A stretch of 64,000 nt of DNA from Ahaetulla prasina (lineage: Eukaryota; Chordata; Lepidosauria; Squamata; Colubridae). The stretch is taken from assembly GCF_028640845.1 (NCBI RefSeq), contig NC_080543.1:98879825-98943824 (forward strand), written 5' to 3'. Each line of letters opens with the position of its first letter. The first letter of the stretch is position 1. Position numbers and translations under genes: made by a program. The notes under the pieces are model-generated. The model was not told the DNA's origin. It saw only the letters and a program-made list of their open reading frames with translations, and did not search any database. This document shows, piece by piece, positions 9,981 through 20,469 of the stretch.

Positions 9981-10600
9981 CAGGGTGTTGTGTCTTGCCT
10001 GCCCTCAGAGCAGCCGGGGCCTTCTTATCTGCTCCCGAACACGGAGGAATGTATGCCTCCCGGCCCCAGTCTTGGCTCCATGCCCAGACAAACTGCAGAA
10101 GAAGGAGCACCTCCCGGCCCCAGCCCTGACTCCATGCCCAGGCAAACGGAGCAGCTAGACCCCTCCCCCTCCTCCACAGCATGTGAGCCTGAGGAGGGTT
10201 TATTACCAACAGCTGATTGGAGTGACCCTCGCATCAGAAGATTGGATAGGCGGAGGCAACAGAAGGAAGGGAGGGGCAGGCCTTAATGAGTGCTGAGTCA
10301 TGGAGCCACACCCCATGGCCTATATAAAGGATCTGCTTTCTGGCAGTCTCTGAGTCAGGCAAAGTCGAACTTATTTTGCTGAAGTCACTTACTGGTCTCC
10401 TGCCTGCTCTGAGGACTTTGCTAGGACTTTGGGCAGAGCTGCAGAGGCAAGCCTGATTCGGATTTCCCTGACCCGGCCGTCAGCGGAGGAGTGGGACACG
10501 ACACAGGGTATCGAAACTTGGCAACTTTAAGATGGCTGGCTGAGGAATTCTGGGAGTTGAAGTCCACAGGTCTTAAAGTTGCCAAGATTGGACATCCTTG
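9981..10600. mobile_element. hAT-like MITE (family A) split by a solo LTR
   Basis: Left fragment CAGGG at 9981-9985 and main body 10504-10600. The body has the family core AATTCTGGGAGTTGAAGTCC and inverted arms (CTTGGCAACTTTAAGA versus TCTTAAAGTTGCCAAG). The solo LTR at 9986-10503 landed five bases inside its left end, duplicating CAGGG. Candidate 8-bp flanks AACTATAT and ATATAGAT match only 5 of 8, so the MITE's own duplication is not convincing. Confidence 0.7.
9986..10503 (+). repeat. Solo LTR (unassigned LTR retrotransposon)
   Basis: 518 bp with short inverted ends TGTTGTGTC...GACACGACA, flanked by the exact 5-bp direct repeat CAGGG (9981-9985 and 10504-10508). It contains a TATA box in CCTATATAAAGG (about 10318-10329), taken as the basis for plus orientation. 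A roughly 54-bp imperfect tandem duplication begins with CTCCCGGCCCCAG (about 10057 and 10110). No internal coding region is attached, so it is read as a recombination product. Gypsy or endogenous retrovirus origin cannot be told from the LTR. Confidence 0.8.
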
Positions 10601-10608
10601 ATATAGAT

Positions 10609-12282
10609 AGCTACCCCTATTATGAGGTAAAAAAATGAGGAAAACAAACCAGAAAAAGGCTGGGCAAAGAGCATGATAAAAATATGAAGAAGGTGGCTAG
10701 GATGGCACACCCATCTTGATTTTGTTCACCACTTTTGTGGACACTCTTGTATCAGAGGAAGGGCCATTGCTTCTTTTTGCCTCACAGATGGACTGGGCCT
10801 TGACAGTTTACCATTGTGTTTCATGATGGCTTTGCACTTCATGGTCTGGGCATTGTATTTCCCAATATTTTTATGCGAGAAGAGAAGGTTGTAATACAGT
10901 AAGGAATATGTCTCGGTGGCTTAGCAACCATAAAATCCCCCTTAGTGTGTGAGGATCAAGGGTTGGCTTAGGCCACTCTTTTGAGCTTCCATTCACCCTG
11001 CAACCCTGCAGGCCTATTAATGCAGCTCAACATAGCTTCGCCACAGAAATAAATCTGCAACTGAAACTCTCTTACTGGTTGTACATTGTGCCTGCTGTGA
11101 TAGTATTAGAAGATTTCCCCCTCCCTCTTCAGTGACCTTAGAAACTGTGGCATTTTTTTATTATTATTATTTTTTTACTGAAGGCTCAGCCAGAGCTGAT
11201 GAGAAGATACTTTCGGGGATTTTTTTTAATCAAAAACACTTCTGGAGGGAGGAGGAACAGCTTTCTGAACTTCTTAAGAATTGCTAGCTAATAGGATGCT
11301 CCCTTTGATAACATATGTACAGTGCAGTGCAGCTGAGCGTAAATCAAGCTGAAAAGAGGCTCACTTTGTCTCTCCTTATTTATAAGCATTTTTGTTTTGC
11401 TTAGCAGATGTTTCTTTGGTAATGTAACATCCTTTATAATCTGTGCTTGTATTAATTTACTGGCAGAAAAGTCAGTGTAGTGTGCTGTACCTACTTGTAC
11501 ACATACCATCTATAGATATGTAATCTATGCTGTATAGAGAAACATGTGTAGATTTTGAATTTGGTTTGTCTCATGGCATCTGCACTCTTATTCCAATTAA
11601 TGCCAGAAAAAAGATATTTGAAATCAGAAATGTGAGCAGCACTTAGGGATTCAGAATTTAGCCATCCAAAAAAATCAAAAGTTAATTAAACATTCTTCTC
11701 ATCAGCCAATAAAATCATCAACCAATCAATAACTTGAAGAAAAAAACTGTATATTTTTCAAAGTTTTCTTGAGTACAGATATCCCCATTTAATCTGACTG
11801 AAATAAAATGTCATAGAGATATTGAAAAGCTTCGGCAGAATGCCCATTTTCATACAGGGTGGAAATAATAGTTACATGTCTATGTTTAAGCAAGGGAACA
11901 GCGTGTAGAAAGCAGGATTTTGACAGGCTAAATCTGGGTATTAAATAACTGCCAGTGATTCCTGTTCATTCTGTTTTCGCTGATTAGGTAAGATGAGTGC
12001 TTGTTAAATTTGTTCAGATGTTCTCATCTCTGAACTACTTAGACAAAGGAGAAATTCTATCCAAAATCACAAAGAACTCTAGCTAGGCACATAGTATGCT
12101 GCCACAAGAACCTCCTTTCATTCTTAATATATCTGCTGATTCTCTGTATAAGTACCAAAAAATGGTTCTACAATATACTAGCACCAGGAACTTGAGGCTT
12201 CCAAGATGGTGTTTTATGGGTTGGGTTTGTTATTTTTTTACTTAAAAAGCATTGTATTAAAACATTGGAGAAAAACAATTAA
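10609..12282. other. Intergenic, nothing recognised
   Basis: Unique-looking sequence without recognised genes or repeats. The block about 10,690-11,150 is less AT-rich and of higher complexity than its surroundings. Confidence 0.45.
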
Positions 12283-12445
12283 ACAATGTGCCAATGGAGT
12301 AGAGTAGTAAAGGTGCTGGACCAGGTGGTAGAACAGTTAGATTTTAATTCTCCCTTATTCATAACAGCTAGGTGTTAAGTGAGGTGACTTTGGGACAGTC
12401 ATTCTCTTTCAGGTTTAAACTGAGAAGGCAAAAAAATCAGTATTT
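12283..12445 (+). mobile_element. Degraded tRNA-derived SINE (Sauria-like)
   Basis: The stretch AGTAGTAAAGGTGCTGGACC resembles the tRNA-like head (GTGGTTAAGGTGCTGGACTA) of the squamate SINE seen better preserved at 44.47 kb. GGTGACTTTGGGACAGTCATT matches its body. Heavily diverged. Confidence 0.5.
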
Positions 12446-12554
12446 TAATCACAAAGGTGCACCGTAGTAGATTACAGTCTACAACCTAGAGTTGTACTTT
12501 AAAATAGACAGCCGTATACTGTAGTTCTAATAAATAAACAAATTGCAATGAATG

Positions 12555-12575
12555 TGTTTGTTTGTTTGTTTGTTT
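12555..12575. repeat. (GTTT)n microsatellite
   Basis: About five GTTT units in tandem in an AT-rich region. Confidence 0.9.
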
Positions 12576-13254
12576 ATTAGAACAAATTCAGATTTATTTA
12601 TTCCATAGGATTCAATTCCAGATGGTAATAATGTCAATAAAGCTATACTGTAGGAAATAAATAACAAAAACATCATAAATGTTACAAACAATTAAAACAC
12701 AGGAGTGTATTGATTGTATTGCTTCATTTAGATTTATAACTAATCTCTTCTTCAGGAACCAAAGATAGTTTATAAAGCACAATTGTAAAGGATATATGCT
12801 TTGAGCATCCATATTCAGCATTTGACTATACTGTAGAAGTGTCTATGGAGATTCTCTGTGATCCAGGTCATAGTTGTTCAGAAGGTGCTTTTTCAAGAGG
12901 CAACTGGACTTTCTTGTTTTTCTTTGAAGATGTGGCTTCAAAGACTCTCTAAAAGACCAGCTGTCTGCAAGGAATATAAATCCTTCCATTCCCCACCATC
13001 CAGTCAAAGCTGAAGAAGCTTCTTGGATGAGAAACAAAAAAAGCACCTTTGGTACCATAGTAGTGGTTCAATCCAGTAAAAGTTTATATCAAAGAAGCAA
13101 ACTGAGAAGAATTATGGCACAGGTATAATTTGGATACTGAAGATAAAAGTGAAACTGCCAGTGAAGGTTTTCAACTATGTCCTTTAAGAGTTCTGCCCAA
13201 ATCTCAGCTGTAAGTCCTTTTGAGCTGCGGCCAATTCCTATCCATCCACAGTAC
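12576..13254. other. Intergenic, nothing recognised
   Basis: AT-rich sequence with only short open frames lacking known motifs. Confidence 0.45.
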
Positions 13255-13259
13255 ATTGC

Positions 13260-13514
13260 TCCCAAGTATGATTTCACTCATATACTCATTTCACTCACTT
13301 ATGACTGTATGACTATAACTTGTTGCTGGCAATCCTTATGATTTATATTGATATATTGATCATCAATTGTGTTGTAAATGTTGTACCTTGATGAACGTAT
13401 CTTTTCTTTTATGAACAGTGAGAGCATATGCACCAAGACAAATTCCTTGTGTGTCCAATCACACTTGGCCAATAAAAATTATATTCTATTCTATTCTATT
13501 CTATTCTATTCTAT
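13260..13514 (+). mobile_element. CR1-like LINE 3' end with (ATTCT)n tail
   Basis: A LINE 3' UTR running into a pentamer microsatellite. Shared landmarks are TGTTGTACCTTGATGA, GAGAGCATATGCACCAAGAC and TTGTGTGTCCAATCACACTT, followed by GGCCAATAAA and about six ATTCT units (13,483-13,514). The same order occurs at 19.3 kb (plus) and 20.2 kb (minus). It matches the snake CR1-like LINEs known to seed AATAG-type microsatellites. No coding part is retained. Confidence 0.8.
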
Positions 13515-13626
13515 AAGGAGTTCAGGCTTTAGTTCCTCATGCAGGTGCTTAACTTCTAATGTCTGGCTGGGCCTGTATCTTAAGAATGTGTAAACTCTGG
13601 GATAGAATTATTTTAAAACTTTAAAT

Positions 13627-13974
13627 CAGGATGAAATGCTCCCGGATCAGCCCGGATCGGCAGGTGGTTCAGAGAACTGGTAGCAAAAATCCTTTCCCCC
13701 CCCCCCCCGCCACACTCACCCAGGCCCAACTGAGTCACGCGATTGTCAGAGTCCCTTTTTTTTACTTTTAAAACCATTTTTTTTACAATCTCTTCAGCTG
13801 ATAACCGAAGGTTATCCCCACCCTGCACGCTGTTCTACTTACCCCATGCCTCCTTTGTGCATGAATTGTGCACGCGGACCTCGCATTTGGTGCGTGGTGT
13901 GTATTGTGCATGTGCGCACAGCGCGCATGTGCAGCCAGCAAATTGGTAGTAAACCGGTTCAGATTTCACCATTG
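13627..13974. mobile_element. hAT-like MITE (family B, ACCGGTT-rich)
   Basis: 348 bp. Left end CAGGATGAAATGCTCCCGG; right end reverse-complemented CAATGGTGAAATCTGAACCG. Flanked by CTTTAAAT (13,619-13,626) and CTTTACAT (13,975-13,982), seven of eight matching. Interior includes a C run, a T-rich ACTTTTAAAA-CATTTTTTTTACAA segment shared with the 60.2-kb member, and GTGCGCACAGCGCGCATGTG near the right side. Confidence 0.85.
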
Positions 13975-13982
13975 CTTTACAT

Positions 13983-14190
13983 GTATACCCCTGATCACTA
14001 TAAAAAGACATAGTATAAGAAAAAAACAAAATTAATACAATTAAAATCAAAACCCAAATTACAAATCATTAAATAATCAGCAATTAAAAGTTTGGCAAAA
14101 TATTTCTAAATATTAGGGGAATGTAAGCCAAATATACTTCCATAGGAAGCACAATCCACACCCTGGCACCAGACTGGAACACATCCTTTT
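13983..14190. other. Intergenic, nothing recognised
   Basis: Short AT-rich stretch between a MITE and the long hairpin. Confidence 0.45.
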
Positions 14191-14322
14191 TCTACCTGAT
14201 AGTTCAACCTATCAACCGGGGAGTGGGAAGAAAAACATCTTTGGAAGGGCTTCCCCTGGTGAACTGGTAGGCCCTTTCAAAGATGTTTCTCCTCCCACTC
14301 CCTAGTTGAACTATCAGGTAGA
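14191..14322. repeat. Long inverted repeat (hairpin)
   Basis: Left arm 14,191-14,250 and right arm 14,271-14,322 are near-perfect inverted copies: TCTACCTGATAGTTCAAC at one end pairs with GTTGAACTATCAGGTAGA at the other, and AACATCTTTGGAAGGGC pairs with GCCCTTTCAAAGATGTT around a 20-nt loop. The left arm has about eight extra bases. No flanking duplication was identified. It could be a MITE core, an inverted duplication or a hairpin RNA source. Confidence 0.8.
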
Positions 14323-15102
14323 AATCACATCACAGAGCTGGTGATCCCGTAGATAATCAAATCTTAAAATGTTTAGGATTTTAAAGGAAAACTATGGCTG
14401 GTAGGCATCTGGTAACTAGTGCAAATCTTTTTGTAGAGGGTTATATGATACATATATCTTGCCTCAATTAATTTTATACCAACTGCAAGGATTGCATTGT
14501 GGTGGTCAAGATGGGTTGCAACCAAGGCATGGATAACTGCTTCTAAGTCTGACTTCCTGACTTAGGTCAGGAAGAGTTACAATTGGCATGCTACCTGTAA
14601 TTGTGCAAACATTTACACAGCCACCACCTGCAAATTCAATGATAGCTGGGTGTCAAAGAATGTCCTTCACTGAAAATAATTTACCTGCTTTTTCTGGGGG
14701 AAAACAGGCTTCACCTTGGTCGAAAGACCAGTTTCCTCTTTATAACAGCAAGTGGAGGTTTAATTTGAGATTGAAGAGCCAAGATTATTGTTAGAGAAAG
14801 GAAATCTAAATCCAGAACTGTTATTTGAGAAAGCATCAGACATGACCTTCATGAAGATAAAGGAAGGGAAGTACATTCAGATTTGCATAATTCTGTTACA
14901 CTTAACATTTATAACTTTGGCACCTAATCTGGTTTACCTTGAAGGGTTGAAAAGATGATACTCATGATTCCTTAGATGGAATAGAATAGAAGAATTAGTT
15001 TCATCACCAGGCAGAATTCATCCATTCTGTAGTTCCAATAACCTTTTATAAGAGATTCATGTAGATATTAAAGATGTGGGAAACATGTAAGAAAACAGAA
15101 CA
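14323..15102. other. Intergenic, nothing recognised
   Basis: Non-coding sequence with no recognised repeat or gene. Confidence 0.45.
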
Positions 15103-15306
15103 GAATAACAGAGTTGGAAGGGACCTTGGAGTTCTTCTAGTCCAACCCCCTGCTTAGGCAGGAAACCCTACCCCATTTCAGACAAATTGTTATCCAATAT
15201 CTTCTTTAAAACTTCCAGTATTGGAGCATTGACAGGCAAGTTGTTCCATTGATAAATTGTTCTGTCAGGAAATTTCTCCTTAGTTCTAGGTTGCTTTTCT
15301 CCTTGA

Positions 15307-15684
15307 TTAGTTTCTTGTCCTGCCCTCAGGTGCTTTGGAGAATAGCTTCTCTTCTTTGTAGCAGCCTCTGAGATATAGGAACCCTGCTGTCATGTCTCCC
15401 CTAGTCCTTCTTTTCATTAAACTAGACATGCATAGTTCCTGCAGCCATTCTTCATATGTTTTAGCCTCCAGTTCCCTAATCACCTTTGTTGATCTTCTCT
15501 GCAGTCTTTCTAAAGTCTCCACATCTTTTTTACATTGTGGCAACCAAAACTGGATGCAGTGTTCCAAGTGTGGCCTTACCAAGGCATTATAAAGTGGTAT
15601 TAACACTTCATGTGGTCTTGATTCTATCCCTCTGTTTATGCAGCCTAGACCTGTGTTGCTTTTCTGGCAGCTGCTGCACACCAC
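15307..15684 (-). pseudogene. CR1 ORF2 C-terminal fragment
   Basis: Encodes VLIPLYNALVRPHLEHCIQFW, then ETLERLQRRSTKVIRELE, SYEEWLQ-like residues and LMKRRTRGDMTAGFLYLRG, the well-known CR1 C-terminal order after RT. It is shifted in frame relative to the RT fragment at 15,710-16,003 and lacks an intact end, so it is a pseudogene. Confidence 0.88.
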
Positions 15685-15709
15685 TGGCTCATATTTAAAT
15701 GGTTGTCCA

Positions 15710-16003
15710 CTAGGACTTCAAAATCCCTCTCACAGTTACTACTATTGAGTGAGGTACCATATATACTTTACTGTGCATTTTGTTTTTCTTGCCTAAATGT
15801 ACTTTTACTTTTTCCCCATTGAATTCCATTTTGTTAGATAGCGCCCAATGTTCAAGTCTGTCAAGATCCTTCTGTATCTTAAGCCTATCTTCCGGAGTGT
15901 TGGCTATTCCTGCCAGCTTGGCATCATCTGCAAATTTGATGAGTTCCCCGTCTATCCCCTCATCCAAATCATTGATGAAGATGTTGAAGAGTACTGGGCC
16001 CAT
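15710..16003 (-). pseudogene. CR1 reverse transcriptase fragment
   Basis: 97 codons beginning GPVLFNIFINDLDEGIDGEL, with the intact active-site box FADDAKLAG and the following RLKIQKDLDRLEHWA and MEFNGEKVKVHLG segments, typical of CR1 RT. Upstream catalytic regions are missing because of 5' truncation. Confidence 0.9.
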
Positions 16004-16039
16004 GTGAATGTGAAATATTATAGGCCAAAGATTTAGCTA

Positions 16040-16255
16040 TTGATATGGAGTCATTCAATTGTCAAAACAGGAAGGTCTGGAACCACTGCAAAACTAAGTT
16101 TCCAAGGCCCATCTCACAATTCATTGATAAGGGGATTGATTATTCCAAACGCAGCTGAGACATCCAAGACAACTAGCAGTGTCACATTTTCCTCATCTAG
16201 TTTCAAGCATGTTATCTACTAGGATGATCAGTTCCAAATCCTGGATAAATCCCTG
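16040..16255 (-). pseudogene. L2-like LINE RT fragment, heavily decayed
   Basis: Minus-strand reading contains VTLLVVLDVSAAFGIINPLI, which parallels the LLVLLDLSAAFDTIDHGIL segment of L2-type RT (catalytic Asp region), preceded in another frame by SGIYPGFGTD, resembling SGFRPGFGTE. Several stops and shifts. The clade assignment is from memory of squamate repeats. Confidence 0.6.
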
Positions 16256-16384
16256 ATTTACATGAATCAGATAATAATAATAATTCAGTCACCTTATCAA
16301 AGAATAGAATGTCTAAATCTGCCTAGTACTAGGAAAAAGAGTATCCAAGTTAAAGTGGTGCTTTTTCAATATAGTCTTGTATCC

Positions 16385-16409
16385 TTGCAGTCCTTGGTGC
16401 TCTTCGAGT

Positions 16410-16445
<36 letters not shown>

Positions 16446-16500
16446 AGATGTTTCACTAAGTAACATCATCACATTACCTTGTTCGATACATCTGTAAGCA
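16385..16500 (-). mobile_element. Penelope-like element relic with eroded hammerhead-like motif
   Basis: Minus-strand sequence TGATGATGTTACTTAGTGAA followed by ACATCTGCAAG matches the Penelope-like fragment at 39.2 kb (TGATGATGTTACCTAG...GAAATGTCTGCAAG) but lacks about ten internal bases, including one side of helix II. A (GCTT)n microsatellite lies just downstream in element direction, where the 39.2-kb copy reads GCTTGGTTGCTTTCTTGCAG on the plus strand. Confidence 0.55.
16411..16445. repeat. (GCTT)n microsatellite
   Basis: About nine GCTT units, apparently expanded from GCTT-rich sequence of the adjoining Penelope-like relic. Confidence 0.95.
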
Positions 16501-19255
16501 AACAACCAAGCTCAGAGACCATAAAGAACTCCACAGTTCAATTCTGAGTACAAATATTCATGTATATTTATAACACATCCCACACTTGAGGTGGTACAGA
16601 ACTGGTTCTATCTCACCAATTTAATCAGCCAAGAAGGGCAGTTTAAGAAAGCAGGTGATCATCCTTACATCTCCATGTCCTTGAGATCTGCAAGCTGAAC
16701 AGAATCTATATATTTCTGACATAGGTTTGTCAAGATTACCACTCTATGACCTGCCCAAACCTGGATTCCAAGGCAAGATGAATAGAATTGACTTTATCTG
16801 AAAATTACTCACATTGTGATTCTAATTCCTCCAGCTCTCCTCTCCCAACTTCTTGATGGAGAAAAATAGCACATTGCCTTCTTCGGCAAAGACAGAAAGG
16901 GCAGAAAAGGAGGCCCTGTTCACTATACCTAAAGCCACAGGGTAAGAATTCAGTTGAGAGAAACCTCACTTGGATGAATATTTGGTTCAATATGTTATAA
17001 GAATTCCTCTATTGGCATTTCATTTTTTTTTACTTGTCCATTTCATGTGCTCTCAACACCCTGGTAAACCAATGTGACAAATGACCTTACTAGGTCTTCT
17101 TTGTATTCCACAAATCAGGCAGGATTTCAATAAGATTACTAGCTACTAAGATAGAACATTCCCCAAGCACATTTAGAAAACTATCCAAATCCACAGAAAC
17201 CTCAGTCCCATCATTTTAAATAGCCCTTCAACCTTCCAGTTTTAGAGATTCTGCTAGTCTAAAATTGTCCAAAGAGTAATCTCTCAATAACAACGATACA
17301 GGGTCTTTTCATTCAAACCAGCAGCATCAGCTGAATAGAAGACCAAATTCAGCAGAGGGCTGTATAGTAACTAGAACAGATCTATGATTGTCAGGGCAAT
17401 CTCAGTATGGACACTGAAATACTCCATGACTAGAACGATTGGTCTAGGGTCTAGGTTTTTCAATGCCAAACCAGAGATCAACCCCAGCTAACCCAAAAAT
17501 ACTGTTGCACAATAGAATGGAGGGTACACTATCTCTACACAATCCCTTCTACTAAGACACAGCAACAAACACTCAGAATTGGCAGATCTGTTCCTTGTCT
17601 TTCAGTTATGTCTACATAACACATGCTAAGTTAATAATTTCATTTAGAATTGAAGCCTGATTGCCAGCAACTCATATGGCATTTAAAAAGCATGACTTTT
17701 AAAATACAGAGCCACCATCCAAACTTCACTGGTTATACAGCCACCTGGAAGGAAGACAGACCATCCCATTTTTCCCTACCATGATCAGAATACAGCATAT
17801 CCCTGTATCGCTCCTGCCAGTTATTGCTTTAACCATCAATAACATAGGTGTTGAACTTTGCATCTCAAAGCAGCAAGTCCAAATCTATTGCCCTGAAGGG
17901 TCTGAGATCTTCCTGTCAATCCCATTTCCTAGGCACAAACTACTTCTTAAGTAACTTCAGCCCTTCTTTTAAGAAAGAGATTTTCCAAAGAAGGACGTGG
18001 CATTTTATTTTCACATGCCAGTGTACTTCATAGCTTTTGTAAAGTTTTCTCTTCATCAATAAAAATAAATGGCATGCTTATAGGGAGAAAACCCAGGGTG
18101 ATGGGCAAGGTCCATTTATTTTATCCCATGGTACTAAAAAGATAACTAATAGAATCCGTTGCAGTCTTCTCTTCCAGATTTTGGAATACAAGACTATACA
18201 ATAACCCAAACCAGGAAGGGCAAAATATAATAATTACAGATAAATAAATACTGTGAGGTTCAGTTAGAGGAAATGATACCAACAAGGGTATGATTTCTTC
18301 CTTCACATTTAGTAGGAAAAGATTGTTATGTCAAGGCTCTAAAAACATCAATCAATGTAGTACCACAAGAAGAAGCAGAGAATGCAGTTGTGAAGTTGCT
18401 GCCTGCTATAGTATCAATAGTCATGCCCATCTCCATATATTCTTATTGACCACATCTATGAAATATTTTCCCTGTTTTTAAGTAACATCTCATTTAGGTC
18501 ACCATCTCAAAAAGATCTTAACTCCAACAATGGTAATTTGCTCCTTCAACCCCTTGAAATTCAACAAAGGGATACCCAGACCTGAAAACTTCAGGCTTGC
18601 TTTTCCATGCCCTTTGTTACTTTCTTAATGCTACTTCTAACTTTCAAGTAAAGAGAATTTGGAACATGGAGTGAAAGCACTCCTAATAACTATTCTTTCT
18701 ATTTGCCATCCACTTTAGATAGATGAGAATTTTCTGGCACTTTAATTCTGAATACATTTGCGATTCCATTACTGGAGACGTTAATGACAAGATTAATTTA
18801 GTTAGTAACATGGCTATGTTTATCATCCATTCTTAATCTCCAAATAATATGTTTGATGCCAATTTATACTGACATATTAATTGAGAACTCCTCACAAAAT
18901 TATTTTCTCACAGGCAGTACTTCTTGAATCCTTACATCACTCCTCCCAAACTGGGGCATCCAAAGGGGTTGGACTGCAGCATTTAGAGATCCCAACAGGC
19001 AGAGTTTTTGTGGCATGTCTAGGAATGGGCACACTGGATTGGGGAAGTTTGGTATATACTAACCAAAGCAGAACTGCCCTAGCGTAACAGAAGTCGAGAA
19101 ATAAGTAAAGGGTACCAGGACTACAAATTTATTCTTATCAATTAACTGCAATGATATGTAGGTAACTTTCTTTTTCTTAAAAATGAAGCTCACTACATTT
19201 TTATGTGACTTGTGCCCTAAATCTAAAGTAAGATATATGTGATTTATGCATCATA
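16500..19255. other. Intergenic, no recognised gene
   Basis: 2.7 kb with no coding signal. Parts (about 17,000-17,560) have the look of an old diverged repeat, but no family could be named and translations give only short runs. Confidence 0.4.
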
Positions 19256-19329
19256 TCTAAAAATAAAATAAAATAAAAATAAAATAAAAACAAATAATTC
19301 CCTCAACACTGTCAAACTATTCACTAAAT

Positions 19330-19725
19330 CTGCACTACTTTTAATCTTCTCATCGGTCCCATCACCCATCTCCTTCCACTTATGACTGTAACTTTGTTGC
19401 TTGTATCCTTATGATTTATACTGATATTGATTGTCCCCTGATTGCTTATTTGTAGCCTATGACTATCATTAAGTGTTGTAAGTGTTGTACCTTGATGACG
19501 GTATCTTTTATGTATGCTGAGAGCATATGAACCAAGACAAGTTCCTTGTGTGTCCAATCACACTTGGCCAATAAAATTCTATTCTATTCTATTCTATTCT
19601 ATTCTATTCTATTCTATTCTATTCTATTCTATTCTATTCTATTCTATATTCTATATTCTATATTCTATTCTGTTGTATTCTATTCTATTCTATTCTATAT
19701 TCTATATTCTATTCTATTGTATTCT
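19330..19725 (+). mobile_element. CR1-like LINE 3' end with long (ATTCT)n tail
   Basis: Same family as the copy at 13.3 kb: TTATGACTGTAACTTTGTTG, GTTGTACCTTGATGACGGTA, GAGAGCATATGAACCAAGAC, TTGTGTGTCCAATCACACTT, then GGCCAATAAA. The pentamer array spans 19,576-19,725 with interspersed variants (ATATTCT, ATTGT). Only the 3' UTR remains. Confidence 0.85.
19576..19725. repeat. (ATTCT)n microsatellite
   Basis: About 150 bp of ATTCT units with occasional ATATTCT and GTTGT variants, continuous with the LINE end at 19,575. Confidence 0.97.
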
Positions 19726-19837
19726 AAAGGACAGTGCTTTGATTGCCAAATAATGACCAGTGTACCATCTTGACTACTTCCTTCCTCCCACCATGGATGC
19801 TTCTGGCAGTAGCTGCCTATAATTCCATTTATGAATA

Positions 19838-20014
19838 GAGTAGACTAAGTAGAGTAGGGGACGTGCATAAGCACACCAGCATGCCTACCGTCCCTGTCCT
19901 AATGTTCCCTTTTATTTGTATCAATTTCATGTATTCATAATTATGTTTATACTTATATCTGTTATCTAATACATATTTAACGAAACAAATAAAATAATTA
20001 AATAAATAAATAAA
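19838..20014 (+). mobile_element. CR1/L2/Rex-like LINE 3' UTR with AAAT tail
   Basis: The block GGGGACGTGCATAAGCACAC followed by CATGCCTACCGTCCCTGTCC matches the 3' UTRs at 29.36 kb and (inverted) 0.75 kb. It ends in AAATAAAT units (19,985-20,014). No coding sequence is kept. Confidence 0.85.
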
Positions 20015-20236
20015 TGGAGTGGAGTGGAGTGGAGTGGAGTGGAGTGGAGTGGAGTGGAATAGTAGGATAGGATAGGATAGGATAGGATAGGATAGGATAG
20101 GATAGGATAGGATAGGATAGGATAGGGTAGGATAGGACAGGACAGGACAGGACAGGACAGGACATGACACGACACGATACGACACGACACGACACAACAA
20201 CACAACAACACAACACAACAGAATAGAATAGAATTA
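20015..20236. repeat. Pentamer microsatellite with stepwise unit change
   Basis: Five-base units change in order: GGAGT (20,016-20,058), GATAG (20,066-20,136), GACAG (20,137-20,165), GACAC (20,166-20,195), ACAAC-type (20,193-20,220), then GAATA leading into a minus-strand LINE tail. Each block differs from the next by one or two substitutions. Confidence 0.95.
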
Positions 20237-20465
20237 TTTATTGGCCAAGTGTGAAATTTGTATCTGGTGCATAAGCTCTCAGTGTACACATATACAACAA
20301 CAAAGTGATAAGCCATAGATCAAAATCATAGTTACAATTATTAACCATAAGATACAAGCAGCAAGTGATAAATCCTAAGATACCAAAAGGAGAAGATAGT
20401 AGGAAAGAAGAGAAAATGAGAAAAGAGGATAAATTAGAAGATAAGAAAGATGATAATAGCAATAC
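20216..20465 (-). mobile_element. CR1-like LINE 3' end, inverted
   Basis: Minus-strand copy of the ATTCT-tailed family. On the plus strand: GAATAGAATAGAATTATTTA, TTGGCCAAGTGTGAAATTTG, then GCATAAGCTCTCAGTGTACA, the reverse complements of the landmarks at 13.4 and 19.5 kb. The upstream boundary near 20,465 is approximate. Confidence 0.8.
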
Positions 20466-20469
20466 AGCC

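Larger units (their letters stand above)
15103..16010 (-). mobile_element. CR1 LINE, 3' part
   Basis: Minus-strand CR1 covering the RT catalytic region through the 3' end, which lies at about 15,105 (AATAACAGAGTTGGAAGGGA on the plus strand). It is collinear with the 400-bp CR1 insertion in the Gypsy gag. The 5' truncation is near 16,010. CR1 elements are usually 5'-truncated like this. Confidence 0.88.

Noticed and set aside
9967..10286. Proline-rich frames
   Set aside because: They come from the solo LTR with its GC-rich tandem duplication.
19829..20316. Frames rich in SCPVLS and SYPILS repeats
   Set aside because: Products of the pentamer microsatellite read in different frames.
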